This document shows positions 35,001 through 42,821 of a DNA stretch of 64,000 bases, piece after piece. The notes beneath the pieces were generated by a model. That model saw nothing but the letters and a program-made list of their open reading frames with translations, searched no databases and was not told the DNA's origin. Location of the stretch: NCBI GenBank assembly GCA_965601975.1, contig OZ271856.1, positions 682,001 to 746,000 of the forward strand, given 5' to 3'. The first letter of the stretch is position 1, and each line of letters starts with the position of its first letter. A program made the position numbers and the translations under genes. The DNA is from JANQIO01 sp965601975 (GTDB lineage: Bacteria; Pseudomonadota; Gammaproteobacteria; Pseudomonadales; Halieaceae).

Positions 35001-36524
35001 ATGACGGTCATTCGCCAGGACGACTTTATTGACAGCGTCGCCGACGCGCTGCAGTTCATTTCCTACTACCACCCGCTGGACTACATCAAGGCGGTACACC
35101 GCGCCTACGAGATGGAGCAGAATCCCGCGGCCAAAGACGCCATGGCGCAGATCCTGATCAACTCGCGTATGTGTGCCCAGGGCCACCGCCCCATCTGCCA
35201 GGACACGGGCATCGTCACGGTATTCCTCAAGATCGGCATGGACGTGCAGTGGGATGCCAGTATGTCGGTAGCGGATATGGTCAACGAAGGCGTTCGCCGG
35301 GCCTATCTCAACCCGGACAACGTGCTGCGCGCCTCGATCCTCGACGATCCCGCCGGGGCCCGGAAAAATACGAAGGACAACACCCCTGCAGTTATCCATA
35401 TGGAGGTCGTCGAAGGGAATACCGTGGACGTCCAGGTTGCTGCCAAGGGCGGCGGCTCCGAGAACAAGTCCAAGCTGGTGATGCTGAATCCTTCGGACAG
35501 CATCGTCGACTGGGTCGTCAAAACCGTGCCCACCATGGGTGCAGGCTGGTGCCCGCCGGGTATGCTCGGTATCGGCATCGGTGGCACTGCCGAGAAGGCG
35601 GCAGTACTCGCCAAGGAATCTCTCATGGACCCGGTGGACATCCAGGAGCTGCGTGAACGCGGCCCGTCCAACCGCATCGAGGAGCTGCGGCTGGAAATCA
35701 TGGATGCAGTGAACAAGCTGGGTATCGGCGCCCAGGGCCTGGGCGGATTGACCACGATCGTCGACGTGAAAATCAAGGACTACCCGACCCACGCGGCCTC
35801 GCTGCCGGTGGCGATGATCCCCAACTGCGCGGCCACCCGCCACGCACATTTCGTGCTGGACGGCAGCGGGCCCGCCCTGCAGACGCCGCCCAACCTCGAT
35901 GACTGGCCCGAGATCACCTGGGAAGTGGGTGAGGGCGTGCGCCGGGTGAATCTCGACACGGTGACCCGGGAAGAGATGGCCCAGTGGCAGCCGGGCGATA
36001 CCCTGCTGCTGTCCGGCAAAATGCTGACGGGTCGCGATGCCGCCCACAAGAAGATCAAGGAGCTGATCGAGTCCGGCGAGGGGCTGCCGCCGGAGGTGGA
36101 CCTGAAGGACAAGTTCATCTACTACGTGGGCCCCGTGGACCCGGTCCGCGACGAGGTCATGGGCCCCGCCGGTCCCACCACCGCCACCCGCATGGACAAG
36201 TTCACCGACTTCGTGCTCGAGCACACGGGCCTGATGGGCATGATCGGCAAGGCCGAGCGCGGTCCCACCGGGCTCGACGCGATCAAGAAACATGAGGCCA
36301 CCTACCTGATGGCGGTGGGCGGCGCGGCCTACCTGGTATCGAAGGCCATCACGGCGGCGAAAGTCGTGGCCTTCCCCGAACTGGGCATGGAAGCGATCTA
36401 CGAGTTCGAGGTGCAGGACATGCCGGTCACGGTGGCCGTGGATGTGAAGGGCGAATCCGTGCACCAGACCGGCCCCGCGATCTGGAAGGCGAAAATCGAG
36501 GAACAGGCGCTGGAGCTGATTTGA
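35001..36524 (+). CDS. fumA: class I fumarate hydratase
   Basis: 507 residues from ATG 35001, with TGAGG upstream; GTG 34986 is the in-frame alternative. Catalyses fumarate to malate in the TCA cycle using an oxygen-labile [4Fe-4S] cluster. Cluster-type cysteines are seen in ICQDTG and IPNCAATRH. The beta-domain motifs MLTGRDAAHKKI and GPAGPTTATRMDKF are present. Slightly shorter than E. coli FumA (548). A TACAAT -10-like element at 34956-34961 may belong to it. Confidence 0.95.
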   Translation: MTVIRQDDFIDSVADALQFISYYHPLDYIKAVHRAYEMEQNPAAKDAMAQILINSRMCAQGHRPICQDTGIVTVFLKIGMDVQWDASMSVADMVNEGVRRAYLNPDNVLRASILDDPAGARKNTKDNTPAVIHMEVVEGNTVDVQVAAKGGGSENKSKLVMLNPSDSIVDWVVKTVPTMGAGWCPPGMLGIGIGGTAEKAAVLAKESLMDPVDIQELRERGPSNRIEELRLEIMDAVNKLGIGAQGLGGLTTIVDVKIKDYPTHAASLPVAMIPNCAATRHAHFVLDGSGPALQTPPNLDDWPEITWEVGEGVRRVNLDTVTREEMAQWQPGDTLLLSGKMLTGRDAAHKKIKELIESGEGLPPEVDLKDKFIYYVGPVDPVRDEVMGPAGPTTATRMDKFTDFVLEHTGLMGMIGKAERGPTGLDAIKKHEATYLMAVGGAAYLVSKAITAAKVVAFPELGMEAIYEFEVQDMPVTVAVDVKGESVHQTGPAIWKAKIEEQALELI

Positions 36525-36558
36525 GCAGGCTGTCGCCAGGCCGCCCATGGAGGGGCGC

Positions 36559-37989
36559 ATGAGCAACACGTTCTACTGGCACGACTACGAGACCTTTGGC
36601 ACGGACCCCAGCCGGGACCGGCCGGTGCAGTTCGCCGGGCTGCGCACGGACGAGGCACTCAACGTGATCGGCGAACCCCTGGTGCTGTTCGCCGCCCCCG
36701 CCAGCGATGCATTGCCCCACCCCGAGGCCTGCCTGGTCACGGGAATCACGCCCCAGCGGGCGCTGGCGGAGGGGGTCCCCGAATGTGAGTTCATCCGCCA
36801 GGTGCACGCTGAGCTGTCCCGGCCCGGCACCTGCGGCGTCGGCTACAACAGCCTGCGTTTCGATGACGAGGTCACGCGCTACACGCTGTACCGCAACTTC
36901 TATGACCCCTACGCCCGCGAGTACAAGAACGGGAATTCGCGCTGGGACCTGATTGACGTCGTGCGGCTGACCCACGCGCTGCGGCCCGATGGAATCGAGT
37001 GGCCGGTGGACGACCGGGGCAAGGTCAGCTTCCGGCTGGAAAAATTGACCGAAGCGAACGGTATCGGCCACGAGGCGGCTCACGATGCCCTCTCGGATGT
37101 GGAGGCCACCATCGGCATGGCGCGGCTGATTCGCGAGCGCCAGCCGCGACTGTTCGATTACGCCCTGAAGCTGCGAGACAAGCAATTCGTGCTGTCCCTG
37201 CTCGACATGGCGGCGATGAAACCCGTGCTGCACGTGTCGGGCATGTTCGGAACCGACCGTCACAACATCGCCCTGGTAGCGCCGGTGGCCCGGCACCCGG
37301 TCAACAAGAACGAGATCATCTGTATCGACCTGGACGCGGACCCGGAACCGCTGGCGTCGCTGTCCCCGGAGGAACTCGCCGAAAAGCTGTTCGCGCCTGC
37401 CGGCAGCCTGCCTGAGGGTGAAGCCCGACCCGGCATCAAGACCCTGCACATCAATCGCTCGCCGGTGGTGGCCACCCCCAAACTGCTGGATGAAGCAGCC
37501 GTGGAGCGGCTGTCCCTGGACGTCCCCCGCTGTCGGGAGCACCGCGCAAGGCTGCAGGCGATTCCGGGCCTGGCGGCGAAACTGCAGGCGGTCTACGGGC
37601 AGCGGCATCTGCCCGCGATCGAAGACCCTGATCGCATGCTCTACAGCGGCGGATTTTTTTCCGACGCGGATCGCCGCACCATGGACCGGCTGCGCGAGGC
37701 CAGCCCCGCAGAGCTGGCCAGCCAGAGTTTCGTCTTTGAAGATGCCCGGGTCCCGGAAATGCTGTTTCGCTATCGTGCACGCAATTTCCCTGAAAGCCTG
37801 TCGCCGGAAGAGCGGGCGCAGTGGGAGGAGCACCGGTTCCAGTACCTGACGGACCCGGATGCGGGCGCCTCCATCACCCTGGAGGCTTTTCAGGAGCGGA
37901 TCGAAGCGTTGTCCGAAGACGCCGGCCCGGACCAGCGCCACATCCTGGAGCAGCTGCTGGAGTACGGCGACAGCCTGCTGGCGGCTTAG
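36559..37989 (+). CDS. sbcB: exodeoxyribonuclease I
   Basis: 476 residues from ATG 36559, chosen because GGAGGGG lies immediately upstream; ATG 36547 would place the RBS inside the gene. The DEDDh exonuclease motif I is FYWHDYETFG. Motif II includes GVGYNSLRFDDEVTRY, and motif III is HDALSDVEATIGMARL. The C-terminal ExoI SH3-like and helical regions are present to normal length. It degrades single-stranded DNA 3' to 5' in recombination and mismatch repair. Confidence 0.95.
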   Translation: MSNTFYWHDYETFGTDPSRDRPVQFAGLRTDEALNVIGEPLVLFAAPASDALPHPEACLVTGITPQRALAEGVPECEFIRQVHAELSRPGTCGVGYNSLRFDDEVTRYTLYRNFYDPYAREYKNGNSRWDLIDVVRLTHALRPDGIEWPVDDRGKVSFRLEKLTEANGIGHEAAHDALSDVEATIGMARLIRERQPRLFDYALKLRDKQFVLSLLDMAAMKPVLHVSGMFGTDRHNIALVAPVARHPVNKNEIICIDLDADPEPLASLSPEELAEKLFAPAGSLPEGEARPGIKTLHINRSPVVATPKLLDEAAVERLSLDVPRCREHRARLQAIPGLAAKLQAVYGQRHLPAIEDPDRMLYSGGFFSDADRRTMDRLREASPAELASQSFVFEDARVPEMLFRYRARNFPESLSPEERAQWEEHRFQYLTDPDAGASITLEAFQERIEALSEDAGPDQRHILEQLLEYGDSLLAA

Positions 37990-38040
37990 GGCCCGTTCCC
38001 CAGGTACAACTATTTCCGTTCCGCGCCGCGGGCCTCGGCT

Positions 38041-38046
38041 TATAAT
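38041..38046 (+). promoter_or_regulatory. -10 element upstream of pyrB
   Basis: TATAAT in GGCTTATAATAGG, 26 bp before the pyrB start. No well-spaced -35 is visible. Confidence 0.35.
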
Positions 38047-38072
38047 AGGCGGGAAAAAGGCAGGGAACTCCC

Positions 38073-39089
38073 ATGCGCTTTGCGGGCCAGCACATTCTCA
38101 CCGTAAACCAGTTCGAGCGCGGCGATATCGAGTCCATCTTCTCGGTGGCGGATCGCATGCTGCCCTATGCCCGCCGGCAGAAGATTACCCGGGTGCTGGA
38201 AGGCGCCATCCTCGGCAATATGTTTTTCGAACCCAGCACGCGCACCCGGGTCAGCTTTGGCTGCGCCTTCAACCTGCTGGGGGGTGAAGTGCGCGAGACC
38301 ACGGGGTTCGAGGATTCGGCCATCGCCAAGGGCGAGTCGCTCTATGACACCGCCCGGGTCATCAGCGGCTACAGCGATGTCATTGCCATGCGGCACCCCG
38401 AAGTGGGATCGGTCGCGGAGTTCGCGACCGCCAGCCGGGTTCCCGTGCTCAACGGCGGCGACGGCGCCAATGAGCACCCGACCCAGGCGTTGCTGGACCT
38501 GTACACCATTCGCAGCGAGATGCAGGCCCGCGGCGGCGGCATCGACAGCCTGCGCATCGCCCTGATCGGCGACCTGCGCTATGGCAGGACCGTGCACTCG
38601 CTGTGCAAGCTGCTGTGCCTGTTCCAGGGTTTGGAAGTGCACCTGATCTCGCCGGTCGAACTGCGCATGCCCGGAGAGATCGTCGAGGCCATGCAGGGCG
38701 CCGGCCATCAGGTCTCGGAGACCGAGGACCTCGAAGATCATATCGCGCACGTGGACATCGCCTACTCCACCCGCATCCAGGAGGAGCGCTTCGGCAGCCG
38801 GGAAGAAGCGGATCTCTATCGCGGCCGTTTCCGCCTCAACCAGAATATCTACACCCAGCACTGCGAGCCCAACACGGTGATCATGCACCCGCTGCCCCGG
38901 GACTCCCGGGAGGGCGCGCGCGAGCTCGACGACGACCTCAACGACAACCCCAACCTGGCGATCTTCCGGCAGACGGACAACGGTGTCGTGGTGCGAATGG
39001 CGCTGTTTGCCATGGTGCTGGATGTGGTCGAACAGGTGGACCGCGAGGCCCGCGACGTGACCTGGTACACGGGCAGCCGCTTCCAGTAG
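38073..39089 (+). CDS. pyrB: aspartate carbamoyltransferase
   Basis: 338 residues. Carbamoyl-phosphate loop MFFEPSTRTRVSFGCAF, the GESLYDTARVISGYSDVI region, GDGANEHPTQALLDLYTI, and MHPLPRDSREGARELDDD. It forms N-carbamoyl-aspartate in pyrimidine synthesis. It is longer than E. coli PyrB (311) and has no pyrI or pyrC-like partner next to it, so it is probably a stand-alone trimer. It is followed after 2 bp by nudF. Confidence 0.94.
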   Translation: MRFAGQHILTVNQFERGDIESIFSVADRMLPYARRQKITRVLEGAILGNMFFEPSTRTRVSFGCAFNLLGGEVRETTGFEDSAIAKGESLYDTARVISGYSDVIAMRHPEVGSVAEFATASRVPVLNGGDGANEHPTQALLDLYTIRSEMQARGGGIDSLRIALIGDLRYGRTVHSLCKLLCLFQGLEVHLISPVELRMPGEIVEAMQGAGHQVSETEDLEDHIAHVDIAYSTRIQEERFGSREEADLYRGRFRLNQNIYTQHCEPNTVIMHPLPRDSREGARELDDDLNDNPNLAIFRQTDNGVVVRMALFAMVLDVVEQVDREARDVTWYTGSRFQ

Positions 39090-39091
39090 CC

Positions 39092-39703
39092 ATGAATCTC
39101 AAGTATGGAGCCCAGGATGTTCGCGTCCTCGATGACGTGGAGGTGTTCAGCGGACACTACCGGATGCGGCAGCTCACCCTGGAGCACCGTGCCTTCGAGG
39201 GCGGCTGGAACGGCCCGATCAAGCGGGAGCTGTTCGATCGCGGTGACGCCGTCGGCGTGCTGCTGTGGGACCCCCGCCGCGACGAACTGGTCATGCTTGA
39301 ACAATTTCGCGTCGGTGCGATCCGGGGCGGTGACAGCCCCTGGATGCTGGAACTGGTGGCGGGGGTGGTAGAGCCCGGCGAAACCGACGCCGACGTGGCC
39401 CACCGCGAGACGGTTGAAGAATCCGGCCTGGAGCTGACAGCCCTGGAGCCCATCGCGTCCTTTTTCCCCAGCCCCGGCGGCTGTTCCGAACAGGTCAGGC
39501 TGTTCCTGGGCCGCGTCGATGCGGAGGCGGCCGGCGGCCTGCACGGCTGTGCCCACGAAGGCGAAGACATTCTCGTCCACCGCCTGCCCAGGGATGGTGT
39601 GATGGCCATGCTGGACGAGGGCCGCATCAATAACGGCCATACGCTGATCGCGCTGCAGTGGCTCAGGATTCACGGGGAAGCGCTCCGCGAGCGCTGGACC
39701 TGA
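39092..39703 (+). CDS. nudF: ADP-ribose pyrophosphatase, Nudix
   Basis: 203 residues from ATG 39092. The Nudix box is GVVEPGETDADVAHRETVEE followed by SGL. SFFPSPGGCSEQVRLFLG and HGCAHEGEDILVHRL are typical of the NudF group, which hydrolyses ADP-ribose to AMP and ribose 5-phosphate. The long open frame upstream is antiphase to pyrB. TGATG overlap with thpR. Confidence 0.93.
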   Translation: MNLKYGAQDVRVLDDVEVFSGHYRMRQLTLEHRAFEGGWNGPIKRELFDRGDAVGVLLWDPRRDELVMLEQFRVGAIRGGDSPWMLELVAGVVEPGETDADVAHRETVEESGLELTALEPIASFFPSPGGCSEQVRLFLGRVDAEAAGGLHGCAHEGEDILVHRLPRDGVMAMLDEGRINNGHTLIALQWLRIHGEALRERWT

Positions 39704-40254
39704 TGCGCCTGTTCCTGGGATTTGCGCCCGCCAGGGCCGAACGCGATATCTATGGGCTCTGTGATCGCCTGGGTTCACCGAATGGCCTGCCGGAAGAGCT
39801 GCCCCTGCGTTGGGTGCCGCCGGAGAACTGGCATATCACGGTGGTCTATCTCGGCAACGTGGCGGAGCGTGCCCTGGGTCGCCTGTCCGATACGGTGGCA
39901 ACCGTCATGCGCGACCAGCCCCATATGAGTGTGACGCTGGACGGCCTGGAGTGGTTTCCCTCGCCCCTGAAACCGCGCTTGCTGGCAATGCACGTGGCGG
40001 CGCATCCGCAGCTGATGGAATTGCAGGCGGCCGTGGCGTCGGCGCTGCGCCGGGAGGGCTTTCACAGCGAGCAGCGCGCCTACCGACCGCATCTCACCCT
40101 GGCGCGCCTGAAAGGTTCCCGCAAGCTGCTGGATCCGCCGCCACTGCCGCCCGCCAAGCCCATCAAGGTGGAACTGAACGAACTGGTATTGTTCGAAAGC
40201 CACCAGGGATCGCGACCCTACACGCCACTGCAGCGTTTCGGGATGGCCGCATGA
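39703..40254 (+). CDS. thpR: RNA 2',3'-cyclic phosphodiesterase (2H family)
   Basis: 183 residues from ATG 39703. Two HxTx motifs, WHITVVYLGN and HLTLARLKG, mark the 2H phosphoesterase fold (LigT/ThpR), with PLRWVPPENWH and the C-terminal LFESHQGSRPYTPL. It opens RNA 2',3'-cyclic phosphates and can act as a 2'-5' ligase in vitro. Its start and stop overlap nudF and murJ, so the three are likely translated together. Confidence 0.93.
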   Translation: MRLFLGFAPARAERDIYGLCDRLGSPNGLPEELPLRWVPPENWHITVVYLGNVAERALGRLSDTVATVMRDQPHMSVTLDGLEWFPSPLKPRLLAMHVAAHPQLMELQAAVASALRREGFHSEQRAYRPHLTLARLKGSRKLLDPPPLPPAKPIKVELNELVLFESHQGSRPYTPLQRFGMAA

Positions 40255-41846
40255 GCAGCGAGACGGCAGCCGAGCTGGGGGGGCAGGACGCGGGCCTGCT
40301 GAAATCCAGCGCCGTGGTCAGCAGCATGACCATGATTTCCCGGGTGCTGGGCCTGCTGCGCGACATTGTCATCGCAGGCTTTGTCGGCGCGACCGCCAAT
40401 GCCGACGCCTTTTTCGTGGCCTTCAAGGTGCCCAACTTCCTGCGCCGCCTGTTTGCGGAGGGCGCGTTTTCACAGGCCTTCGTGCCGGTACTGGCGGAAT
40501 ACCGCGAGCAGGGTTCGAAAGTGCTGGTGCGGGAACTGCTGGACCGGGTGACCGGTGTCCTCGGGGGCAGCCTGCTGTTTCTGACCAGCCTGATGGTCAT
40601 CGGTGCGCCGCTGGTGACCGCGGTGTTCGCCCCGGGCTTTCTGAAGGACCCCTACAAGTACGCGCTCACCGCCGACATGATCCGGGTGACATTCCCCTAC
40701 CTGTTCCTGATCTCGATGACGGGCCTGTGCGGCGCCATACTCAACAGCTACGGCCGCTTCGCAGTGCCCGCCTTCACCCCGGTGTGGCTCAACCTGTCAC
40801 TGATCGGCGCGGCGCTGGTGGCGGGCCCCTGGTTCGAGGAGCCTGTATTTGCCCTGGCCTGGGGGGTAATGATGGCCGGCATCGTGCAGCTGCTGTTCCA
40901 GCTGCCGTTCCTGTACAAGCTGGAACTGGTGCCCCGGCCGACCTGGGATACGAAGCATCCCGGCGTGCGCCAGATTGCGACGCTGATGATACCGGCCCTG
41001 TTTGGTGTCTCCGTCAGCCAGATCAACCTGTTGCTGGACACGGTGCTGGCATCTTTCCTGCCCACCGGCAGCGTGTCCTGGCTCTACTATTCCGACCGGC
41101 TGACGGAGCTGCCCCTGGGCGTGTTCGGCATCGCGATTGCCACGGTGATTCTGCCGCGCCTGTCACGGCTGCAGGCCGGCGACGAGGCAGAGCGCTACTC
41201 GGAAACACTCGACTGGGCCATGCGGGCGGTGCTGCTGATCGGTTTCCCGGCCAGCGTGGCGCTGGTGCTGCTGGCCGAACCCATCCTGGTGACCCTGTTC
41301 CAGTACGGCGCACTCAAGCCCACCGATGTCACCATGGCCACTTTCAGCCTGCGCGCCTACTGCCTGGGACTGCTGGCGTTCATGCTGGTGAAGGTGCTGG
41401 CGCCGGGCTTTTACGCCCGGAAGGACATGGTGACGCCGGTGCGTATCGGCATCATCGCCATGGTCGCCAACATGGTGATGAACCTGGCCTTTGTGATCCC
41501 GCTGTACCTGCTCCTGAACCTGGGCCATGTGGGCCTGGCCCTCGCGACCAGCCTGGCGGCGTGGCTCAATGCCGGGCTGTTGTTGCGGGGGCTGCTGCGG
41601 GTCCAGGTACTGGTGTTCCAGCCCGGTTGGGGGCGTTTTCTGCTGCGGCTGCTGGGGGCAACCCTGGCGATGGCGGCAGCGCTGTGGCTGTTGATGCCCG
41701 ACACCGCGGACTGGCAGGCCTGGAACTGGTGGCAGCGGGCTGTGGAGCTGGCGCTGCTGGTGGCCGCGGGGCTGGCCAGTTACCTGGTTTGCCAGCTGCT
41801 CCTGGGCACTCGCCCGGGTGATTTTTATACGCAAATTCGCCGATGA
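40251..41846 (+). CDS. murJ: lipid II flippase MurJ
   Basis: 531 residues from ATG 40251 (ATGA overlap with thpR). Fourteen membrane helices of the MOP superfamily. The N-terminal SRVLGLLRDIVIAGFVGA, NADAFFVAFKVPNFLRRLFA, and EGAFSQAFVPVLAEY are MurJ signatures, including the essential Arg residues. It moves the peptidoglycan precursor lipid II across the inner membrane. It precedes ribF as in pseudomonads. Confidence 0.97.
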   Translation: MSSETAAELGGQDAGLLKSSAVVSSMTMISRVLGLLRDIVIAGFVGATANADAFFVAFKVPNFLRRLFAEGAFSQAFVPVLAEYREQGSKVLVRELLDRVTGVLGGSLLFLTSLMVIGAPLVTAVFAPGFLKDPYKYALTADMIRVTFPYLFLISMTGLCGAILNSYGRFAVPAFTPVWLNLSLIGAALVAGPWFEEPVFALAWGVMMAGIVQLLFQLPFLYKLELVPRPTWDTKHPGVRQIATLMIPALFGVSVSQINLLLDTVLASFLPTGSVSWLYYSDRLTELPLGVFGIAIATVILPRLSRLQAGDEAERYSETLDWAMRAVLLIGFPASVALVLLAEPILVTLFQYGALKPTDVTMATFSLRAYCLGLLAFMLVKVLAPGFYARKDMVTPVRIGIIAMVANMVMNLAFVIPLYLLLNLGHVGLALATSLAAWLNAGLLLRGLLRVQVLVFQPGWGRFLLRLLGATLAMAAALWLLMPDTADWQAWNWWQRAVELALLVAAGLASYLVCQLLLGTRPGDFYTQIRR

Positions 41847-41852
41847 TTTGGC

Positions 41853-41858
41853 TATAAT
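41853..41858 (+). promoter_or_regulatory. -10 element upstream of ribF
   Basis: TATAAT in TTGGCTATAATGGCG, 33 bp before the ribF start; no clear -35. It could drive ribF-ileS-lspA-fkpB-ispH. Confidence 0.45.
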
Positions 41859-41891
41859 GGCGCGCCTGACCTGGCACCAACCCCTGCATTC

Positions 41892-42821
41892 ATGGAGCTG
41901 ATACGCGGTCTTCACAACCTGCGGCCACGGCACCGTGGGTGCGTCGCCACCATAGGCGCTTTCGACGGTGTGCATCACGGTCATCGCGCCGTGATTCGGC
42001 ATGTGCTGGAAAAGAGCGCAGAACTGGAACTGCCCTCGGTGGTCATCCTGTTCGAGCCGCTGCCGCGGGAGTATTTCGCGCCGAAGGATGCGCCGGCCCG
42101 GTTGATGAGCTTTCGCGAGAAAGTCGAGGCCCTGGCGGCCCTCGGCGTCGACCGGGTACTGCGAATACGCTTCGATGAGGACCTGCGCAACATGTCGGCG
42201 CTGGACTTCATCCAGCGCATCTTCGTGGACGGGCTCGGGGTGCGCTACGTGGTCATGGGCGACGACCTGCGCTTCGGCCGCGGCCGCGAGGGTGACTTCG
42301 CGCTGATGGAAGAGCAGGGCGCCGTGCACGGGTTCGAGTGCATGCACACGCAAACCCTGGATGTGGGCGGGGAGCGGGTGAGCAGCACCCGGATCAGGGA
42401 AGCCCTGGCGGCGGAGGATTTCGCCCTGGCGGAACAGCTGCTGGGCCGGCCCTACAGCATTTCGGGCAAGGTGGTGTACGGCGACCAGCGCGGGCGCACC
42501 CTGGGCGTGCCAACGGCGAACCTGCAGCTGCACCGCCTGGAGGCGCCCCTGTCGGGTGTCTACGTGGTCGATGTAGCCGGCGCCGCGGATGCATCGGTAC
42601 CGGGAGTGGCCAACGTGGGCTTCAGGCCGTCGGTAGGAGAACAGCCCCGGGCCAGCCTGGAAGTGCACCTGCTGGATTTCGATGGCCATCTCTATGGAAA
42701 GCGCCTTCAGGTGACGTTCCTGGAAAAGGTGCGCGAAGAGCAGAAATTTGAATCGATCGATGCGCTTCAGGCGCAGATACACAATGACATCGCCTTCGGG
42801 CGCCAGTATTTCGAGCTATGA
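41892..42821 (+). CDS. ribF: bifunctional riboflavin kinase / FAD synthetase
   Basis: 309 residues. The N-terminal FMN adenylyltransferase domain has ATIGAFDGVHHGHRAVI and the ISSTRIR-like VSSTRIREAL. The C-terminal riboflavin kinase domain has GRTLGVPTANLQLHRL and VANVGFRPSVGEQPRASLEV. It makes FMN and FAD from riboflavin. ATGA overlap with ileS. Confidence 0.97.
   Translation: MELIRGLHNLRPRHRGCVATIGAFDGVHHGHRAVIRHVLEKSAELELPSVVILFEPLPREYFAPKDAPARLMSFREKVEALAALGVDRVLRIRFDEDLRNMSALDFIQRIFVDGLGVRYVVMGDDLRFGRGREGDFALMEEQGAVHGFECMHTQTLDVGGERVSSTRIREALAAEDFALAEQLLGRPYSISGKVVYGDQRGRTLGVPTANLQLHRLEAPLSGVYVVDVAGAADASVPGVANVGFRPSVGEQPRASLEVHLLDFDGHLYGKRLQVTFLEKVREEQKFESIDALQAQIHNDIAFGRQYFEL

Noticed and set aside
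34968..36569. 533-codon open frame antisense to fumarase
   Set aside because: The plus strand encodes an unambiguous class I fumarase; the antisense product is His/Arg/Gly-rich noise.
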